Assembly (NCBI RefSeq): GCF_024714495.1
Contig: NZ_JAMZMJ010000010.1
Span: 1-64,000, forward strand
DNA: 64,000 nucleotides
From: Marinoscillum pacificum
Lineage (GTDB): Bacteria; Bacteroidota; Bacteroidia; Cytophagales; Cyclobacteriaceae
Direction: 5' to 3'
A program made the position numbers and the translations under genes. Under the pieces are notes generated by a model. That model searched no databases and had not been told where the DNA came from. It saw nothing but the letters and a program-made list of their open reading frames with translations. This document shows positions 8,401 to 17,433 of the stretch, in pieces. Within the stretch, counting starts at the first letter, position 1; each line of letters starts with the position of its first letter.

Positions 8401-11400
8401 AACGTCTTTCCACTTGTTCGCGCATTATTCACTGCATTGACAAATGGCTGAGTGTCTGAAGATCCATCATTTTTCACCGCACCAAAATCCTCCACAGAAA
8501 TCATAGTCGCTGCATTGAAGGCTACCGGAGCAGGAATTGGTTCCAACTCCATGAAATCAACGATGTAATACGCAATACTTCCTGAAGCAGCATTTCTCTC
8601 CAATCTGAAAGTGGTTCCCTGAGGGTACGACTGATCCAGCTTGATTCGCTTCTCATCATATCTCATGCGAATTGTACGATTGGTACCCGGTTCGTTGCGA
8701 GGCAGATTAGGATCGCCACTATTTACATTATCAAAATAGTTATACGCCCACTTAGAAGTCAGATCAATGTTGCTATGGAAATTGCCATTGATGTACAAAG
8801 CCAGACTTCCGTTCAATCCACCACCATTTGGCGCATCTGGCATGCTGTAACGAATCACCATACCCTGTCCACCTGCTGAGGTCGTCCACTCTACGTATTG
8901 TCCAGTGCTGTTTAGTTTCACAGCAGTTCTATCGGTAGCTTCAAACTGAAGATCCGCTTGAGTCATACTGAATGGAAGCACCTCTGCGCCACCACCTGCA
9001 GATGCTCCTGAAGCCTCATATCGGGTATAAGGTGCATCATAATAACCTCGATCTGTAGGATATGTTGGTTGTGTACTTACCGTCACCGTTGATACGGCTG
9101 CATTTGTATTGCCGTCGTTATCAGTAACGGTTAATTCAAACTGATAAGAACCTTCGATCAATCCACTTAGGCTTAAAGTAGCCGTATTTTGTCCTGAAAG
9201 AGTCGCTGTATTTGGACCGCTCAGTTGTACCCAGGCATATCCAGTGATTGTCCCATCTGCATCTGAACTAGCGGATCCATTAACAGAAGTACTGTTATCT
9301 GGAAGTGTAATGCTACTGTTAGTTACAACTGCCACAGGTGGATCCTGAGGAGCCTCCGTGACAGTAATCACTAAAGACTCGGAATCTGTTCCGGCAGTAT
9401 TGGATGCAGATATGCTCACATTATAAGTTCCAGCAGCACTCAAAGTGCCACTCAACTGGCCAGTACTGGTATTAACAGAAATTCCGGAAGGCAAATTGGT
9501 CGCTCCAAACGATGTTGGGAAATTAGCTGCAACAATGCTGTAGTTAATTGCTTGACCTTCTTCTCGAGTAATCTCCAATTGACTGGTGATACTCGGAGTT
9601 GTAGGCGTGATTGGCTCACAAGTAGTCAAGTAAACCGAACCAAACAGACTTGGATTGCTCCAACCCATTTCTGTAGTGGCAAAACTTGATACCTGAGAAT
9701 CTCTACTTCCTCCTCCATCATCATCATCTACAGCTACATCAAACCCGATGGTATAGCCGATGGAAGGAGATACGCCAATCGTTGACCATGGAATGGCAGC
9801 CTTGCAAACATATCCTCCAGAAACCGCAAACATGTTGAAGGTAATGCCTGTCGAATTTTGAACTGAATTTCCACCTAAATGCACGGTTGCATCATTCCAA
9901 CGGAAGCCAAATTGGAAATCATTGATCCCGTCGTAAGAAGTTCCTTTTGAGTTGTTTCCATCAATGAAAATGTTCACCACGTCATCATTCCACCATTCAG
10001 AGCCAGAGTCATTGTTCAGTGAATTATCCGATACTTCAACCAACACATACAGTGCTTGATTGTCATACATAGCACGCCACTGTCCTGAATAATCACCTGG
10101 CAATCCACCGACAGTCACATTAGAGATGCTACGAGATGGAACTTCACTCCATGCAGATTCAATAGTAGCCGTATTTCCTGGTGCATTGGCCGTCAACCCG
10201 ATTACAGGAGCGGTACACGGAGGATTTTCATTGTCCTTGATGGTTACAGTGGCAGTACCAGCACCAATATTGTAGTTTCCATTATCGACAATAGTCAATG
10301 TAATCGTTTCGTCTCCTTCAAAATCCGAATCGTCTGTTGCCGTGACAAAAATAGACTGAGACAAACTGGACTGAGTCAATGTTACAGATCCCGATAAAGC
10401 AGGAGTTGCTGAATAATCTCCAGCAGAGGCAGAACCACTTACCGTATAACTGACCGTAAGATCTCCTGCCAATTCAGTGGTACTAATCACAAACTCTCCA
10501 TTTGCGCCACCTTCAAAAGCTTCACTCACCACTGCTTCAATATTGACTGCAGAAGTCACATTGATCGTTACCTGATCAGTTGCTGAAGGATTGTCATCAG
10601 ATGTTACGGTGATGATTGTCTGACCTACACCCGTTGCTTCAAACTGACCTGTTACCTGATTGATCGATCCAACAGATGAATTGCTGTCTGTATAAGTCAC
10701 TGCTTTATTCGAAGCATTTTGAGGTGCAAATGTCGGTGCAAGATTTACTGTCTGACCAACCACCAAAGAAAGCGGGCCGTCTGGCATGTTCACAGACTGC
10801 ACACCAACTGGCTCTGTGAAATAAGTGTTAACCACCAAATTTCCAGTAGTAATGATGCTATCCTCTGTTTCCCAACTGATCCATTGTGGATTGTACAAAT
10901 CTATTTGTCCACTGGCGCTGGCCGCAATTCCAGTACCACCATCAGTATAAACCACTGTATTGTGATCGTATGGATCTAGTCCTGTCCCATCAACTTTCAA
11001 CGAATGAAACTCAATATTTTGATAAGGCCCACCTTCAAGCGTGATCGCATGTCTCTGTGAATTAATCAGATCAATATCTTCCCAATACACATTCCAAAGT
11101 CCAGCTGCACCAGAAAGGTAAATAGCACCAATTTCCTCATTGAACAAGTCATAAGTTGTACCATGATTGATGATGGTGATATTACTCATCACTGACTGGT
11201 TGTTTTGAAGAAACTTAAATCCTGGGAACGTATCAGTAAATCGAATACCCGCACATCCTCGTCCATCACGAATCAAAACGTGGTTCACACCATGTCCATC
11301 GGCACCATGGAAAGCCACACCACCTGCGCGCCAAACATTCTCCACCGTACTAAATTGCAAGGTGTTGTGAGTACCTGGTGTTCCGTGACCAAAGGCATCA

Positions 11401-12689
11401 GATGACCAAACCGCAAACCCATCATCTCCACTGTTTCTGATATTGGTATGCTCTACTGTACAATGGTTACTTCCTTCCGCAAAGTTGACCCCATCAGCAT
11501 AGTTGTTTCTGATTCGGCAATTAGAGATGAGCATATTATTGGTAATATCTGGTTGTGAAGCTCCTTCTACTGCCCAATCGTAATCCGCAAACCACATGCC
11601 TGTCTCAAAGTGTTCTACCCAGACATTTTTCACCTGAGAGTAACTACCCCATGTACCAAAAACACCTTTGTATCCTTTGTACGGCTCATTCCAACCAGGA
11701 ATTCGCTCATTATCCGGGCAAAAGCGATCGTTATTATTGGTGGTAATATGCACATCTGAGAACTCAAGTTGATCTGCTCTCGCCTTAACTCCTCCAGAAA
11801 ATGCCAGATCAGAAGAGAAGAAAAGCTCGGTATGCCACATTCCCGCACCTTGCACTTTGATGTTGCTGGCGTTTAGTCTAAACTGACCGTTCAGATAATA
11901 CTTTCCCGGTGGGATGTACATGTTTTTACCTTGTGCATTGGCATCAGCCAAACAAGCATGGAAAGCTGCCAAGTCATCAACCTGATCATTTCCATTGGCA
12001 TTGTAAGGCGCATCTGTTACCGACAGGTAATTAGCAGGAGGTCCTTTTACGGCTTCAATTGGTTCTATTTCTATAAAGTCAATTCCATATTCAAAAGAAC
12101 TTCCGCCAGTCTTTTCCAATCGAATGGTACTTCCTGGAGAAAGAGGGGTATTCAGTTTGAAGTTGATATCATCAAAATACATCCTGACTTCACTGAAACC
12201 TTGATTAGGAATATTTCCTCCCTGGGCTCCCTGGAATTTATTCAAGTAATGAAATGCCCAATAAGAGTTTAGTGTGATCGTTTGATCCAAAGCTCCATTT
12301 ACATAGACATTCAATGCTGCTTGATTTCCAGTACCCGATGCATTATCAGGAATAGTGAATCTTAAGGTTACTCCATTGGCTGATTCTCCAACTGTCCATT
12401 CTGCATAATCTCCATCAGAAACTAAAGCCAAATAATGCTGAGTAGAAGCTTCAGCCGCTGCTACATCAGGTAAGAATTCATAATCTGTGCGGGCTTGAGC
12501 CTGAGACTGGGACGTATTGTCCGACTCATATCTGGTGTAAGGCATTTGATAGGCTCCTCTTGGGAGACCATCGCCTTGTGCATACAATGCCGCACTCAGT
12601 GCGAACAATAGTAGATACGTGAGTAGTTTTCCAATTGTCGTTGACTCTTGATGGAGCCAACCAATTGGTCGTTTTTCATCATTTTTCAT
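5412..12689 (-). CDS. Secreted multidomain glycosidase with two GH87-like (alpha-1,3-glucanase/mycodextranase) domains and a T9SS sorting domain
   Basis: A 2425-residue protein. A signal peptide (hydrophobic core about 21-36, ALYAQ) is followed by two copies of the same block: a beta-sandwich carbohydrate-binding module starting with the motif P-Y-T-R-Y-E (49-215 and 1219-1385), then a right-handed beta-helix resembling GH87 (about 222-620 and 1397-1782). Acidic residues at the expected GH87 active site are YADG Asp399 with GDD 421-423, and YADG Asp1549 with LDD 1571-1573. Between and after lie a Big_2-type domain (630-712), Calx-beta (715-820), CBM9-like (825-1024), He_PIG-like (1030-1110), PKD-like (1115-1206), two Big_2 (1785-1950), CBM6 (1960-2105), PKD-like (2112-2202), a ricin-like trefoil (2205-2337) and a type IX secretion C-terminal domain (2350-2425). 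Secretion to the cell surface and attack on alpha-1,3-glucan are inferred from these families and the PUL context. Confidence 0.88.
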   Translation of the reverse strand: MKNDEKRPIGWLHQESTTIGKLLTYLLLFALSAALYAQGDGLPRGAYQMPYTRYESDNTSQSQAQARTDYEFLPDVAAAEASTQHYLALVSDGDYAEWTVGESANGVTLRFTIPDNASGTGNQAALNVYVNGALDQTITLNSYWAFHYLNKFQGAQGGNIPNQGFSEVRMYFDDINFKLNTPLSPGSTIRLEKTGGSSFEYGIDFIEIEPIEAVKGPPANYLSVTDAPYNANGNDQVDDLAAFHACLADANAQGKNMYIPPGKYYLNGQFRLNASNIKVQGAGMWHTELFFSSDLAFSGGVKARADQLEFSDVHITTNNNDRFCPDNERIPGWNEPYKGYKGVFGTWGSYSQVKNVWVEHFETGMWFADYDWAVEGASQPDITNNMLISNCRIRNNYADGVNFAEGSNHCTVEHTNIRNSGDDGFAVWSSDAFGHGTPGTHNTLQFSTVENVWRAGGVAFHGADGHGVNHVLIRDGRGCAGIRFTDTFPGFKFLQNNQSVMSNITIINHGTTYDLFNEEIGAIYLSGAAGLWNVYWEDIDLINSQRHAITLEGGPYQNIEFHSLKVDGTGLDPYDHNTVVYTDGGTGIAASASGQIDLYNPQWISWETEDSIITTGNLVVNTYFTEPVGVQSVNMPDGPLSLVVGQTVNLAPTFAPQNASNKAVTYTDSNSSVGSINQVTGQFEATGVGQTIITVTSDDNPSATDQVTINVTSAVNIEAVVSEAFEGGANGEFVISTTELAGDLTVSYTVSGSASAGDYSATPALSGSVTLTQSSLSQSIFVTATDDSDFEGDETITLTIVDNGNYNIGAGTATVTIKDNENPPCTAPVIGLTANAPGNTATIESAWSEVPSRSISNVTVGGLPGDYSGQWRAMYDNQALYVLVEVSDNSLNNDSGSEWWNDDVVNIFIDGNNSKGTSYDGINDFQFGFRWNDATVHLGGNSVQNSTGITFNMFAVSGGYVCKAAIPWSTIGVSPSIGYTIGFDVAVDDDDGGGSRDSQVSSFATTEMGWSNPSLFGSVYLTTCEPITPTTPSITSQLEITREEGQAINYSIVAANFPTSFGATNLPSGISVNTSTGQLSGTLSAAGTYNVSISASNTAGTDSESLVITVTEAPQDPPVAVVTNSSITLPDNSTSVNGSASSDADGTITGYAWVQLSGPNTATLSGQNTATLSLSGLIEGSYQFELTVTDNDGNTNAAVSTVTVSTQPTYPTDRGYYDAPYTRYEASGASAGGGAEVLPFSMTQADLQFEATDRTAVKLNSTGQYVEWTTSAGGQGMVIRYSMPDAPNGGGLNGSLALYINGNFHSNIDLTSKWAYNYFDNVNSGDPNLPRNEPGTNRTIRMRYDEKRIKLDQSYPQGTTFRLERNAASGSIAYYIVDFMELEPIPAPVAFNAATMISVEDFGAVKNDGSSDTQPFVNAVNNARTSGKTLYIPEGVWDLSFKLSIGHDITIQGAGMWYSELHFLQGTPSAGGISADGGNVHVSDLYLTTENTNRTSDYKGITGSFGSNSTIERMWVVHHETGAWIWQVNGVATSNLTVSECRFRNNYADGINLSSGTSYSIVEHSDMRNNLDDAIASWSPSDGPTASMFNEFRYCTTENTLRAAGVGFFGGGGHKAHHIIVKDNTEAGLRINSDFPGYQFTNDLIEFSNITVIGSGTNANLWSNRYGAIDIFTKLYNINNVTFDNIDIIDSQKDAIFIYAVNPSYTIQNLQLNNITINGTGLDGNANNFTTGTYDDYAGYAILMDNQIQANVTICDLSVSNAASQPDVQLDTPGNINLTYCNSVDPTGITVSPTSLSLNSGSTSTITATVSPGNATNKSVTWTSSNTSVATVSNGVVTAVADGTATITASTVNGITATTTVTVSTQEVLPTSVSLTCPGSLDAGNSHQLSWTVLPANATNKNVTFSTSNASVLSVNSSGLLTANAAGTATITVTTNANGLTDNCEITVVVVQQDPYLGSPVSLPGTVEAENFDTGGAGVAYNDADAANQGGQGRTNEGVDTENCSDGGLNIGWTSAGEWTEYTVNVTAAGNYDFDFRVASTLSGGTFHVEFNGVDKTGTVTSVNTGGWQNWTTVSVDNVPLSAGVQVMRVAFDNPNHNLDKIIISSAGGTSNQAPTANAGSDQTLNSGTTSVSLSGSGSDPDSDPISYSWSQISGPSATISNSSNASTSVTGLSDGNTYVFRLTVSDGSLTATDDISVTVNNGTSASGYRIRNRWQNTYLGDGGATVTYSATGSGDNYLWELEDVGGGNVEIRNVGTGEYMHIENLTGNVQCTSRTYGWYSSRWTLENVDGTYSRVRNVWQSTNYIHVENLNGNAQHGTIDGSWQSAQWALESVGGARVASELFSTLSSEDVDVYPVPVMDDKIYVNSREHVLNSYELISLTGIVVQSGEIKSSKETINVTQVIPGVYFLRLVGEGEVLKRVLVK

Positions 12690-12867
12690 AGGGTTTTACA
12701 TTTAATAGGTTGGTTTTAAGAGTAGACAGGTGTCAAACTCTTGTGATTCATTTTGAAATGGTTCTGTTTCATAGGCATTATTGATTTATTTTAAATAGCG
12801 GTTTTGTAAAAACATACCTCACCTGTTGGCATCAATACCTTTAATGAATCATTAAGAAAAGCGGGGA

Positions 12868-12899
12868 AAAATGCGATCCGTCTTGAGCGACGGATCGCG
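12868..12899 (-). terminator. Terminator of the SusE/F-like gene
   Basis: GCGATCCGTC (12874-12883) and GACGGATCGC (12890-12899) are perfect complements around a six-base loop; on the minus strand the stem is followed by ATTTTT. It lies within the 287-bp gap ahead of the giant glycosidase gene, which therefore probably has its own promoter in 12690-12867 or depends on read-through. Confidence 0.8.
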
Positions 12900-12976
12900 G
12901 AGTGATGATGGAGCCTTACATCAGGCTCTATTACTTCTTCATACTATTACATCATCCTAATATCTATTTCAAACTA

Positions 12977-14575
12977 CTACTGTGCAGGCTCAATGTTCAG
13001 CGTTCTTCCCTGATCCAGTGAGTTAATAGTGAAGGTTATCACATAATCTCCACCAGTTGCCACGAAGTAGTTGTCTTGTCCATCTTCTTTGATGATTTGC
13101 TCATCATCGAAAGCTGCTCCGGTATGGTTTGCACCACCGAAGGTTACCCATTCTCCATCAGGGCTTTCTCTGAAAACAAATGATCTTCCTTCAATCAATT
13201 CCAATTCCCAGGTCCATGAGTAGATGTCTCCATCTTTTTCAGGAGTCTTTGCAAAGTGAATGGCATCCCACGCACCTTCTGTTGTTCCTTCTACAAAATA
13301 TGCGTTGCCAAATATTCCATACTCTTTAGCAGACAAATCATCACCACCTGCTGAAGGTTCAATGGTCAAAGTACGGCCATCATCCTCGGAGTTGATTGTG
13401 AACGTCACATCATAAGTACCTGCAGTTTGCACCCAGTAGTTGTCCTGACCATCTTCTTGAATGATCAATTCATCATCAAAAGCAGACCCTACTTTTCCAG
13501 CACCTCCATAGGTAATCCAAATGGTTCCATAAGGATCTCTTAACACGAATGCTCTGTCTGCAATCAATTCAACAGTCCATTTCCAGTTGTAAAGATTACC
13601 ATCTCTTTCAGGCGTTTTCACCATATGAACAGTTTCCCACTGACCAGTCGGTTCTGCGCCATCTATTTTGTAAGCATTGCCAAACCATCCGATCTCCACA
13701 GCAGAATAATCATTCTCCAATGTTCCAGTTTTTTCTTTGGTCTCATCCCACTCACCTGTGCTTGCATTGAATGCCAATGTGTACGTAAATAACCCTGTTT
13801 CAATGTTTGGCAGGTTTACATCCATATAAACCAAATCATTTTCACCAGCATCCCAGGCTGCTTGGTAGTCAGCCACACCCAGATAATCTATCGTAGCGAT
13901 TACGCCATCATTGTACAATTCATAACCTTGATTGAAGCGAATTTTGTAACCAGCTGCTCCAAACAAACCTAAGTCTGTTGCTTCGAAAGTAGTTCCTTCA
14001 GCAGTTGCAGATTTCATTGGAATCGCAGTGCTTTCTGTCCATTGACCAGGAGTAGCATCTCCGATCACATTGATTTCAACTTTCATCATTCGGAATGATT
14101 CCGTAGAGATGTCCACAAACAGCTTATAGAGCCCTTCATCAGCTATAGTGATTGGATCTCCATCAGCAACGAGTGTTCCATGGATGATATCTGCATCAAT
14201 GTCCGTAAAGTCAAGTTCTAAACCATTAGTAACAGAGGCAGCTCCTTCTACGCCGTAGGTAGTAGCTTCTTCACCCTCTACATAACTGATTTGAAGGGTA
14301 CTGTTAGCTCCGATATACATGAGCTTTCCGAAGTAACCATCTACGTTTTCTGCTCCACCACTTTTAGCTGGATTAAGAGTCGCTAAACTCATTTTTGCAT
14401 TGGGCTCCAGTGCTGTGGTCGCAATGGTATTACTTCCAAAAACATAAGCACCATCCACTTTTGGCACCAGCACTTCTGGCTCATTTGGTTCATCCTCTCC
14501 ACAGGACATGAAGATGGATGTCGTCAGCACTAAGGCAGCTAACAAAATCCTGTTTAGGTAATTAGATTTCATCAT
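12977..14575 (-). CDS. SusE/SusF-like surface glycan-binding lipoprotein
   Basis: A 532-residue lipoprotein: signal peptide with lipobox (TSIFMSC, Cys25) followed by an acidic stretch GEDEPNEPE typical of surface-exposed Bacteroidota lipoproteins. The N-terminal half has Ig-like strands. The C-terminal half is a clear tandem duplication of about 115 residues (roughly 296-412 and 416-532); both copies share G.FGNAY, KTPE.DG..Y.W.WE, FDDE.II.EDGQDNY and GRTL.IEP. Such starch-binding-module-like repeats in SusE/SusF bind glycan at the cell surface. It lies 26 bp after the GH71/99-like gene in the PUL. Ligand is unknown; alpha-glucan is the inference from neighbours. Confidence 0.82.
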   Translation of the reverse strand: MMKSNYLNRILLAALVLTTSIFMSCGEDEPNEPEVLVPKVDGAYVFGSNTIATTALEPNAKMSLATLNPAKSGGAENVDGYFGKLMYIGANSTLQISYVEGEEATTYGVEGAASVTNGLELDFTDIDADIIHGTLVADGDPITIADEGLYKLFVDISTESFRMMKVEINVIGDATPGQWTESTAIPMKSATAEGTTFEATDLGLFGAAGYKIRFNQGYELYNDGVIATIDYLGVADYQAAWDAGENDLVYMDVNLPNIETGLFTYTLAFNASTGEWDETKEKTGTLENDYSAVEIGWFGNAYKIDGAEPTGQWETVHMVKTPERDGNLYNWKWTVELIADRAFVLRDPYGTIWITYGGAGKVGSAFDDELIIQEDGQDNYWVQTAGTYDVTFTINSEDDGRTLTIEPSAGGDDLSAKEYGIFGNAYFVEGTTEGAWDAIHFAKTPEKDGDIYSWTWELELIEGRSFVFRESPDGEWVTFGGANHTGAAFDDEQIIKEDGQDNYFVATGGDYVITFTINSLDQGRTLNIEPAQ

Positions 14576-14601
14576 ATTAGGATTTAATTGCGATTAATGA
14601 T

Positions 14602-15840
14602 TTACAGTTGATTTATTATTTCCGAAGCCTTTTCAGGCCTTAGTTCCGATAAATGCAGGAATGCCTCATCCAACTTCTCCATCGCTCCTTCATTCCCTTT
14701 TGATTCTTTTCTTTTCGAGTAATACTGATGTACTAATTCCAACTCTTCCACGCCATAGGTCACTCCGGAAAAATTCTGAATGCTTTCCAGAAACTGAAAG
14801 CCAAATTCATCAGTAGGTTCAATCATGGTTCCTTCTCCAAAGTCATTCCATGTGACCAGTTGTACATAATCCAGGTTATACTCCGCAGCTTTTGCTAATT
14901 GATCTTCCAAGGTTTGGCCACCTCGATGACTCAAATACCCGTAGCCTTCACCCCAGCCACCTTCTTTGTAGTAATCGTCAAAACCAGGGCATGCTGAGCC
15001 AACCAACAATCCATCTTTGTAGGTGGAATAAAAATTATCCAGATCACGCATATCTGTATTGAAATCCACCCAGGAAAACTCCCCACCCCCATTGGATCCT
15101 ACATAATAATCATGTCCCCAAAGCGGCAAGAAAAGGGGCTTCTCCTCGGTAATGGAAAAGATTTCTGTCCAATCATCGGCATCTCTGAAGTAGCGAGGGC
15201 CGAATGTCAGCAGCAGCGGACGATCATTGATACTGATGTATTGATCTCTGGTGAAATAATCGGTTTCAAGAAACTCTATATCCTGCTGTGCTGCTTCTAC
15301 TTCTGTAATATTCTTTCTGGTGGCTACTGCTTCTACTGTATATTCTTCGTAGACAATACCGAAGCCCAAACCAATGGTATCAAGCTTGGATACCAGAGCA
15401 TCACTATTGGCGAAGTTGACATGGTAATCCAATGCTTTATGTGTGCCATACCAATCAATAAGCACACCATCAATGCCAGCATATTTCATTAATAAAAGAT
15501 GATACTCTATCACATCTGGGTCAGCAGAATCATAAGGTCCGATCAATGGATAATAGTGAGCAGCAATATCTCTTTTACCTTCACCATCTATATTATCCGG
15601 GTTGCTGTTAGCCATGCGCCAATGACTTCCCCAAAGGCCAGAAAAATCCTTCGATTGGAACCACGGCATGTAGTGCATGTAGAGTTTTGTAGCATTGGTT
15701 TTATCCACCAAAACAGGCTCATACTTCACTTCATCGGGCGTGACCTCCTGATCTTTACAACCAGTCAACCAGACTGAAAAGAGCATAGTTATCCCAGTGA
15801 TCAAACTGATCATTTTTTTATTTTTTTGATACAAAAGCAT
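14602..15840 (-). CDS. GH71/GH99-like lipoprotein glycosidase
   Basis: A 412-residue lipoprotein. The signal sequence MISLITGITMLFSVWLTGC (from Met10, position 15813, possibly the true start) ends in a lipobox. The body has the (beta/alpha)8 pattern of GH71/GH99-like enzymes: KLYMHYMPWF near the start, YHLLLMKYAGIDGVLIDWYG, PLLLTFGPRYF, and a late LDYVQLVTWNDFGEGTMIEPT strand that carries acidic active-site candidates. GH71 enzymes cleave alpha-1,3-glucan and GH99 cleaves alpha-mannosides; I favour GH71-type activity because two GH87-like domains occur in the same locus. It lies 24 bp after susD, inside the PUL. Confidence 0.78.
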   Translation of the reverse strand: MLLYQKNKKMISLITGITMLFSVWLTGCKDQEVTPDEVKYEPVLVDKTNATKLYMHYMPWFQSKDFSGLWGSHWRMANSNPDNIDGEGKRDIAAHYYPLIGPYDSADPDVIEYHLLLMKYAGIDGVLIDWYGTHKALDYHVNFANSDALVSKLDTIGLGFGIVYEEYTVEAVATRKNITEVEAAQQDIEFLETDYFTRDQYISINDRPLLLTFGPRYFRDADDWTEIFSITEEKPLFLPLWGHDYYVGSNGGGEFSWVDFNTDMRDLDNFYSTYKDGLLVGSACPGFDDYYKEGGWGEGYGYLSHRGGQTLEDQLAKAAEYNLDYVQLVTWNDFGEGTMIEPTDEFGFQFLESIQNFSGVTYGVEELELVHQYYSKRKESKGNEGAMEKLDEAFLHLSELRPEKASEIINQL

Positions 15841-15864
15841 TATTCTATCTTATCCGCAATCGAT

Positions 15865-17424
15865 TTATTCGTAACCTGTACTTGGTGTCATATTTGGGTT
15901 ATTATCTATTTCCTGTAGTGGCACCGGGTAGTAATAATCTTTGTCATCATAGATGATTTCACCTTGAGTTACCCGAAAGTCATTGTACTTCATCACCTCT
16001 TCCTGTACAATTCCCCATCTCACGATATCATACCAGCGATGACCTTCCGCAAACAGCTCTCTAAAACGTTCTTCTCTAATCGAATCTCTCAGCTGCACTC
16101 CCGACACTGCATAATCCACACTTCCTTCAGGAGTATTGGGATTGAAACCGTAAGCTCTACGACGAACCTTATTCATAAATTCTGCTGCCAAAGCATCATT
16201 TCCAGTATTATTCAGCACTTCGGCATACATCAAATACACATCCGAAAGGCGCATATTCACGAAGTTGATTCCGCTATTTCTATTGGTTGAATAGACTGAA
16301 TAATCTTCAGGAACGTACTTTCTAAAACTATGACCAGTATAATTGAACTCACTCTCACCTACAGGCACCATAGTGCCATCTACATTGGCTGCTGAATCTT
16401 CTGGCGCATATGTGCTAATTTTCAATCTCGGGTCATTGCCAAAGCGGAAAATATTCACCCCATGTGGCGTACAGTTGCTCCACCCTCTTCCCGGAGGTGC
16501 CAGAGTCAGAGCTATTCCAGAACCCAAACCATTCTCCCAGATATTCTGCTGCATATCTATGGTATAACTCAGTTCAAAAATGGTCTCATCACTGAACTCC
16601 TGCTTGCCTTGAAACATGTCGTCAACCCCTTGAAAGTCCAGTAATGAAAAATTCCCTGAGTTAATCACTTCTTCGAAATAAGCCTTTGACTGATCATAAT
16701 CCTCCATGTAGAGATATACCTTCCCAAGGTAGCCTTTTGCTGCCCAGCTCGTGGCACGAGCAATATTGTCATCATTCCAACTTGGAGGCAATAGTGATTC
16801 GGCCATTTTCAAATCCTCGACAATTTGATTGTAGACCCGACCAACTGAAGCTCGCTCCTTCATCATATCATCGCGAGTAGTTGCTACTTTCAAATGAAGA
16901 GGAACAGATAGTTTGGTGCTATCCTCGGCAAACCCAGCTTCTCCCCAAAGTCTCACCATGTGGAAATAGGCAAAACCTCTTAAGAAATGTGCCTGACCCA
17001 AAATCAAATCCAATTCTGCTTTCTCCGTTTCATTCGGAGCATATTTATCAGTGAATATTGGTGCATTCTCTATCAAGTCATTGGCCCGAGCCACTACACG
17101 ATACCAACCTCTCCAGGCGAGGTATAAATTACCATCTCCGGAAGTCACTTCGTTTCGACATTGGGCATTCCAATAGTCAGAAGTGTGAGGCAAGGCCAGC
17201 AATGTCTGCACATAAAATGCCTGCCCGAACAGGTCGATACTCTTGGTAGCGGAGTAAACAGAATTGAGTGAATACTCGAAATTATCTACGTTAGTATAAA
17301 AGTTCTCAGCAACAATTTCATTTGGATTGGTCAGATCCAAAAACTCATCCTCACATGCCATGACCAATGTCAAACCGATGAATGCTAGTGCTATGTGTTT
17401 TATTCTTTTCATGATCGTTTTCAT
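15865..17424 (-). CDS. SusD/RagB-family outer-membrane glycan-binding lipoprotein
   Basis: A 519-residue protein with lipoprotein signal (ALAFIGLTLVMAC) and the SusD signature EDEFLDLTNPNEI just after it. TPR-like helices follow (LILGQAHFLRGFAYFHMVRLWG, ATSWAAKGYLGKVYLYMEDYDQSKAYFEEVI) and the C-terminus has the family block IREERFRELFAEGHRWYDIVRWG...YYPVPLQEIDNNPNMTPS. SusD partners with SusC as the lid of the outer-membrane importer. It lies 9 bp after susC. The length is typical. Confidence 0.95.
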   Translation of the reverse strand: MKTIMKRIKHIALAFIGLTLVMACEDEFLDLTNPNEIVAENFYTNVDNFEYSLNSVYSATKSIDLFGQAFYVQTLLALPHTSDYWNAQCRNEVTSGDGNLYLAWRGWYRVVARANDLIENAPIFTDKYAPNETEKAELDLILGQAHFLRGFAYFHMVRLWGEAGFAEDSTKLSVPLHLKVATTRDDMMKERASVGRVYNQIVEDLKMAESLLPPSWNDDNIARATSWAAKGYLGKVYLYMEDYDQSKAYFEEVINSGNFSLLDFQGVDDMFQGKQEFSDETIFELSYTIDMQQNIWENGLGSGIALTLAPPGRGWSNCTPHGVNIFRFGNDPRLKISTYAPEDSAANVDGTMVPVGESEFNYTGHSFRKYVPEDYSVYSTNRNSGINFVNMRLSDVYLMYAEVLNNTGNDALAAEFMNKVRRRAYGFNPNTPEGSVDYAVSGVQLRDSIREERFRELFAEGHRWYDIVRWGIVQEEVMKYNDFRVTQGEIIYDDKDYYYPVPLQEIDNNPNMTPSTGYE

Positions 17425-17433
17425 CCTTTGTGT

